Below are positions 27,662 through 31,159 of a DNA stretch of 31,159 nucleotides, piece after piece. The stretch covers positions 1 through 31,159 of the forward strand of contig USBR01000009.1 of the NCBI GenBank assembly GCA_900552905.1, read 5' to 3'. The stretch is from an uncultured Succinatimonas sp. (GTDB lineage: Bacteria > Pseudomonadota > Gammaproteobacteria > Enterobacterales > Succinivibrionaceae). A model generated the notes under the pieces. That model was not told where the DNA came from. It did not search any database and saw only the letters and a list, made by a program, of their open reading frames with translations. The translations under genes and the position numbers were made by a program. How positions within the stretch are numbered: the stretch's first letter is position 1; each line of letters opens with the position of its first letter.

Positions 27662-28513
27662 TTATAAAAGATCGTGATCTTCTTTTAATTTCAAAGCTAA
27701 TGTATAGAGATCATTGCGCTTAATTCCGGTCACATTAGCTAAAACATTAGCGGCAAGCTTAACTGGGGTAGTTTTAATTAACTCTTTAAGAGCCTCTACG
27801 ACTTTAGGATCGATAACATTATCGCTATTTGCCACACTGCCGATGGCGACTACAAACTCACCACGAGTTCGGCACGGATCGGCCTTTAAAAACTCCGGAA
27901 TATCCTTAGCCTGCAGGCGATAGAAGGATTCATAGGTCTTAGTCAACTCTCGGCACAGAGCAATGGGATGCTCAGGTAAGATCTTAGCGGCCATCTCCAT
28001 GGTAGCTAAAATGCGCTTAGGAGTCTCATAGAAAACCGCGGTATAGTCGACATTGATAAGGCTTTCTAATGTAGCTTGTAATTCCTTTTCCTTAACCGGA
28101 AAAAAACCTTGAAACATGAATTTATCGGTAGGTAAAGCTGCGCCCTCTAAAGCGGTGATGAGAGCACAGGGGCCTGGAAGAGGTACTACATCTACGCCCT
28201 CTTTTGCACATAAACTGACAACGCGATAACCAGGATCATTGATAAGAGGCGAGCCGGCATCGGAAATTAAAGCCACAATACCGCCATTTTTTACCTCCGC
28301 AGCGATGAGCTTAGCGCGTTCCTCCTCATTGTGATCGTGACAGCTAATAAGTTTGATGCCCCCAATACCTAAATGGTCGAGCAAAATCTTAGAGTGTCGC
28401 GTATCCTCAGCGGCGATGAGCGTAGCTGACTTTAAAACCTCAATGGCTCTTAGGGTGATATCTTCAAGATTACCAATCGGGGTCGGCACAATATAGAGCG
28501 CACTTTTAAGCAT
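27662..28513 (-). CDS. rsmI: 16S rRNA (cytidine1402-2'-O)-methyltransferase RsmI
   Basis: RsmI adds the 2'-O-methyl group of m4Cm1402 in 16S rRNA, complementing RsmH. The 283 residues (286 in E. coli) show the tetrapyrrole-methylase fold: LYIVPTPIGNLEDITLRA at the start, AAEDTRHSKILLDHLGI, ALISDAGSPLINDPGY, VVPLPGPCALITAL, FMFQGFFP and ALCRELTKTYE. The ATG has GAGGA upstream. It diverges from lpoA, as in E. coli, where the neighbours are yraL and yraM. Confidence 0.97.
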   Translation of the reverse strand: MLKSALYIVPTPIGNLEDITLRAIEVLKSATLIAAEDTRHSKILLDHLGIGGIKLISCHDHNEEERAKLIAAEVKNGGIVALISDAGSPLINDPGYRVVSLCAKEGVDVVPLPGPCALITALEGAALPTDKFMFQGFFPVKEKELQATLESLINVDYTAVFYETPKRILATMEMAAKILPEHPIALCRELTKTYESFYRLQAKDIPEFLKADPCRTRGEFVVAIGSVANSDNVIDPKVVEALKELIKTTPVKLAANVLANVTGIKRNDLYTLALKLKEDHDLL

Positions 28514-28546
28514 AAAATCCTCGGCATTAAAAATTAAATATGTTCT

Positions 28547-28552
28547 ATTATA
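28547..28552 (-). promoter_or_regulatory. -10 element of the rsmI promoter
   Basis: A perfect minus-strand TATAAT 33 bases before the rsmI ATG. At 16-17 bases spacing only a weak -35 (TTTAAC or TTTTAA) is present, within an inverted repeat. Confidence 0.5.
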
Positions 28553-28564
28553 CGACCTTAGAAA

Positions 28565-28591
28565 CTAAGTTAAAAAACTCCTCTAACTTAG
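28565..28591. repeat. Inverted repeat in the rsmI-lpoA divergent region
   Basis: A perfect 8-bp inverted repeat CTAAGTTA (28565-28572) and TAACTTAG (28584-28591) is separated by 11 bases. A third half-site (CTTAG, near 28557-28561) lies in inverted orientation beside the left arm. Its place beside the rsmI -35 region suits an operator, but no regulator can be named. Confidence 0.45.
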
Positions 28592-28642
28592 GACTAGATT
28601 TAACTATCTGCATATTTTTGTGATTTTAGAGAACGATTTAAC

Positions 28643-28648
28643 TATAAT
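28643..28648 (+). promoter_or_regulatory. -10 element of the lpoA promoter
   Basis: A perfect plus-strand TATAAT about 67 bases before the lpoA start. No good -35 stands at 17 bases. The leader contains a small hairpin (GCAGG 28669-28673 with CCTGC 28682-28686). Confidence 0.5.
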
Positions 28649-28714
28649 CTACCTAAGTATGTCCCGAGGCAGGACCTTTGACCTGCTGTATTGACTGATT
28701 CAAGGAAAAATACT

Positions 28715-30502
28715 GTGAAAGCTAAACAATCTAAACTTAACTATGCACTGTGCGCTGTAATGGCCGCTGCAGCTTTAACTCTGAGCGCTTGTAGCACTAC
28801 AGGCAGTTCAGGCATCAACAGCTCACAGGCTTTTGGCAATCTCAATCTAAGCCAAGCGGAATATATCGATTTAGTCGATAATGCAAGTGATAATGAGCGC
28901 TTTGATGCCCTCATTTTACTCTTACGTAGTAGCGTCAATTCTGGCAATGCCTCCCTTGCTAAAAATACTTTAAATGAGCTCTATCAAAGCGCCCAAAGCC
29001 CTCTGCAACAGACCCAAGCTCAGATCATGGAAGCTTTGCTTGACTCCCGTACCGGTCAGCTTGAAAAGTCCTTCCAGAACCTAAAGAATATCAACTCTCA
29101 GGAACTGCCTTTAAGCACTGCTCTTTACTATTATCAATTAAAGACCGGTGTCGCTTCTAAACTCTTTAATCAGACTAAAGACGAGCAATATCAATTTGAG
29201 GCCTTTAACGCCGAAAAAAATCTCTTAGATTATGTCAACGGTCAGGATAAAGTCACCGTTATCAATCGTTGCAATCAGATTTTACAAAGCCTGCCTGAGG
29301 CTTCTTTAGCTTCTGCCCTTAAGAATTCACAAGATTATAACGATCGTGGCTTTATCGAGTATGCGCTTATCAATAGATCGCAAAGCCAATCTTTAAAAGA
29401 GGCTACCTTAAAGCAATATCGCGAAAAATACGCCGAGCATCCGATCTGCACCTATATTCTCCCGCCTTTAAGCCCTAATACTAATCCTGTCTTAGAGGGA
29501 GAGAGTGTCGCTAAAAAAGCTGATGCTGTTCCGACTAACGTCAATCCGCAGAGTATCTTCACCCTTAAAGATGATGCTAAGATTGCCGTACTCTTACCGA
29601 TTTCCGGTCGTTTTGCCAACAATGTCGGCAATCCTGCTAAACTCGGTATCCTCACCGCTCTTCACGATAGAGCCTCACAGGCCCGCGTGGTCTTCTATGA
29701 TACTAATAAGATGAATATGTCCGAGATTGTCGCTACCATCAATAAAAATGGTACCGAACTTATTATCGGCCCTATTCTTAAACCTGAGGTCAATGCCCTC
29801 AATAACGCCGGCATTAAGATCCCGTCAATTGTGCTCAATAATCCTGAAGGCAATCGTCCGGTCAATCAGTGGTACTTTAATTTAGGCCCTGATTATGAAG
29901 GCGCCCTCGCCGCCTCTAAGATCTATGCTGACGGTTATCGTGCCCCAGCTGTCATCAGCAATAGTAACGATAAAGCTGCAGTCCGTGCAACTAACGCTTT
30001 TAACGCTTCTTTCTCTAAAGTAGCTCAGGTCAAGCAATGCCTCTATCAAGATCCAGCTTTATTAAAGAGCTTAGCTCAAAGCTGTGATCTAAATGCAGTC
30101 GACAGCGTTTATATTCCAGCTCCAGGTCTTGATGCCGTCACCATCAAAACCCAGATTAAGCGCGATCTGCCCGTTTACCTTACCGACAAGAGCTATCAGG
30201 GCTTGAATAATTCATCTCAGGAATTAGCCCTCAGCGGCGCTACCTTAGGTGATATGCCATGGCTTTTAACTGATAGTGAGCTTAAAGCCTCCTTTATGCA
30301 AAGCATGCCTAAGGCTAACTCACAGGTACAGCGTATCTTTGCCTCAGCCTATGATGCTGTCAACTTTGCCTTTGCTATCGACGAATTAGCTCAGGATAAG
30401 AATGATGTTATGCATGGCCTTTCAGGCGATCTCAGCCTGACTGATAAGGGCTTAATTGAAGCCTCTCCGATGTGGGTTAAATTAGGTCAAGTCCGCAACT
30501 AA
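28715..30502 (+). CDS. lpoA: Penicillin-binding protein activator LpoA (lipoprotein)
   Basis: LpoA is an outer-membrane lipoprotein that reaches through the periplasm to activate PBP1A. The protein has a lipoprotein signal: a basic N-terminus, a hydrophobic core and the lipobox LSAC with the lipidated cysteine at residue 26. A helical TPR-like domain follows (about 35-245), and then a periplasmic-binding-protein-like domain from about 285 (KIAVLLPISGRFANNVG, ELIIGPILKPEV, YFNLGPDYEGALAASKIYADG). The 595 residues lie between the E. coli (678) and Haemophilus (575) lengths. The start is GTG at 28715 with AAGGA upstream; an in-frame TTG eight codons earlier is less likely. Confidence 0.94.
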   Translation: MKAKQSKLNYALCAVMAAAALTLSACSTTGSSGINSSQAFGNLNLSQAEYIDLVDNASDNERFDALILLLRSSVNSGNASLAKNTLNELYQSAQSPLQQTQAQIMEALLDSRTGQLEKSFQNLKNINSQELPLSTALYYYQLKTGVASKLFNQTKDEQYQFEAFNAEKNLLDYVNGQDKVTVINRCNQILQSLPEASLASALKNSQDYNDRGFIEYALINRSQSQSLKEATLKQYREKYAEHPICTYILPPLSPNTNPVLEGESVAKKADAVPTNVNPQSIFTLKDDAKIAVLLPISGRFANNVGNPAKLGILTALHDRASQARVVFYDTNKMNMSEIVATINKNGTELIIGPILKPEVNALNNAGIKIPSIVLNNPEGNRPVNQWYFNLGPDYEGALAASKIYADGYRAPAVISNSNDKAAVRATNAFNASFSKVAQVKQCLYQDPALLKSLAQSCDLNAVDSVYIPAPGLDAVTIKTQIKRDLPVYLTDKSYQGLNNSSQELALSGATLGDMPWLLTDSELKASFMQSMPKANSQVQRIFASAYDAVNFAFAIDELAQDKNDVMHGLSGDLSLTDKGLIEASPMWVKLGQVRN

Positions 30503-30515
30503 TCTTCTTAAAAAT

Positions 30516-30542
30516 AAAATGCGCCAGCTGGCGCATTTTTTT
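30516..30542. terminator. Bidirectional terminator between lpoA and sspB
   Basis: A 10-bp perfect stem (30516-30525 with 30530-30539) with the 4-base loop AGCT has GC-rich inner arms flanked by A and T runs on both sides. It follows the lpoA stop by 13 bases and starts at the sspB stop codon on the other strand, so it can end both converging transcripts. Confidence 0.92.
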
Positions 30543-31044
30543 AATCTTTGACAATCTCAAAACTTGGAGCTTCCAGCTCCTCGCTCTTAGGCTCTGTGTC
30601 TTCACTCTCGTCTTTAGCCTGCCCCTCGCTTTCAGCCTCAGATTCAACTGAGAAGAGAGGTTCCTTTACTAAAGTCTCATCGCTCTCAGACTCATCGTCT
30701 TCTTCATCAGCACAGAAGTTTTCTAAAATGGTACCGATAGGAATTCCCTGTCCTTGCTCAACGGCGATCAGAACTAACATAGCCTTAAAGGGTACAAAGA
30801 TATCCTCACTGACACCACGGAACATGGCCTTAAAGGAAATACCCTGCGGCTTTAACTGATAATCACGCACTGCAGCTGGGGCGATGGACAAAACAATCTG
30901 ATCGTCCTTTACATACTGAGATGGAACTACGACACCTTTGACACTAGTATCGATAGCTAAATGCGGAGTGATGCCATTATCAGTCAGCCACTCATAATAA
31001 GCTGTAAACAGATAAGGCTTAAAAGATGACATTTTGTCGGTCAT
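30541..31044 (-). CDS. sspB: ClpXP protease adaptor SspB (stringent starvation protein B)
   Basis: SspB binds the ssrA tag of proteins from stalled ribosomes and delivers them to ClpXP. The 167 residues (165 in E. coli) have the tag-binding fold: KPYLFTAYYEWLTDNGITPHLAID, VPSQYVKDDQIVLSIAPAAV, and GISFKAMFRGVSEDIFVPFKAMLVLIA. A flexible, very acidic tail (about 112-158) follows, and then a short C-terminal module APSFEIVKD of the kind that docks on the ClpX N-domain. The frame is open to 31143, but the ATG at 31044 with GGGAGAG upstream gives the family start. sspA, its usual upstream partner, would lie beyond the window. Confidence 0.96.
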   Translation of the reverse strand: MTDKMSSFKPYLFTAYYEWLTDNGITPHLAIDTSVKGVVVPSQYVKDDQIVLSIAPAAVRDYQLKPQGISFKAMFRGVSEDIFVPFKAMLVLIAVEQGQGIPIGTILENFCADEEDDESESDETLVKEPLFSVESEAESEGQAKDESEDTEPKSEELEAPSFEIVKD

Positions 31045-31071
31045 AACTAACTCTCCCAAAAAATTTTTCTC

Positions 31072-31077
31072 ATTATA
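31072..31077 (-). promoter_or_regulatory. -10 element of a possible sspB promoter
   Basis: A perfect minus-strand TATAAT 27 bases before the sspB ATG. A T-rich run, not a recognisable -35, stands at the expected distance. Confidence 0.4.
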
Positions 31078-31106
31078 TAGACCGAGCAGGTGAAAAAAAA
31101 CCCCCT

Positions 31107-31159
31107 CAGATTTTGTAGAAAAATATTCCATAAAGAAATGCAAAAAACTACAAAATCTG
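31107..31159 (-). repeat. 12-bp inverted repeat at the window edge, possible terminator of the next gene
   Basis: CAGATTTTGTAG (31107-31118) and CTACAAAATCTG (31148-31159) are perfect inverted copies around a 29-base loop. On the minus strand the second arm is followed by AGGGGGTTTTTTTT. If the stem continues past the window end it would be a terminator for the gene upstream of sspB. Confidence 0.5.

Overview
The window is a core, vertically inherited stretch of a Gammaproteobacterium chromosome with no mobile elements, CRISPR arrays or tRNAs. The protein set (LpoA, SspB, RNase P RNA of bacterial A type, AcnB, AmpD, MraY of exactly 360 residues like E. coli) is gammaproteobacterial. The frequent TTA leucine codons, moderate GC and unusual gene order suggest a lineage away from the enterics; Succinivibrionaceae is my guess, at low confidence. 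All genes but lpoA are on the minus strand, so transcription runs from high to low coordinates.

Right end (27.2-31.2 kb): sspB (ClpXP adaptor) converges on lpoA (activator of PBP1A), and the two share a bidirectional terminator. lpoA diverges from rsmI (16S rRNA methyltransferase). The RNase P RNA gene rnpB follows rsmI, with an extended -10 promoter lying against the rsmI stop codon.

Centre (9.3-27.1 kb): a tightly packed division and cell wall (dcw) cluster in the order rsmH, ftsL, ftsI, murE, murF, mraY, murD, ftsW, murG, murC, ftsQ, ftsA, ftsZ, ftsZ. From rsmH to ftsA the genes touch or overlap (gaps of 14 bases or less, overlaps of 4-26). They encode the cytoplasmic route to lipid II (MurC-MurF, MraY, MurG) and its use at the septum (FtsW, FtsI, FtsL, FtsQ, FtsA, FtsZ). 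mraZ and ddl, usual members of the cluster, are absent. The striking feature is two complete, divergent ftsZ genes in tandem. Each has its own downstream terminator, the second has its own promoter, and the proteins have C-terminal linkers of very different length.

Left of the second ftsZ (5.1-9.2 kb): lpxC (lipid A synthesis), ampD (cell wall recycling) and acnB (aconitase) are closely spaced and may be co-transcribed. mdh (malate dehydrogenase) follows with its own promoter and terminator.

Left end (0.1-3.7 kb): ffh (signal recognition particle GTPase) is followed by the classical rpsP-rimM-trmD-rplS translation operon, which has a near-consensus promoter just after ffh and a strong terminator after rplS.
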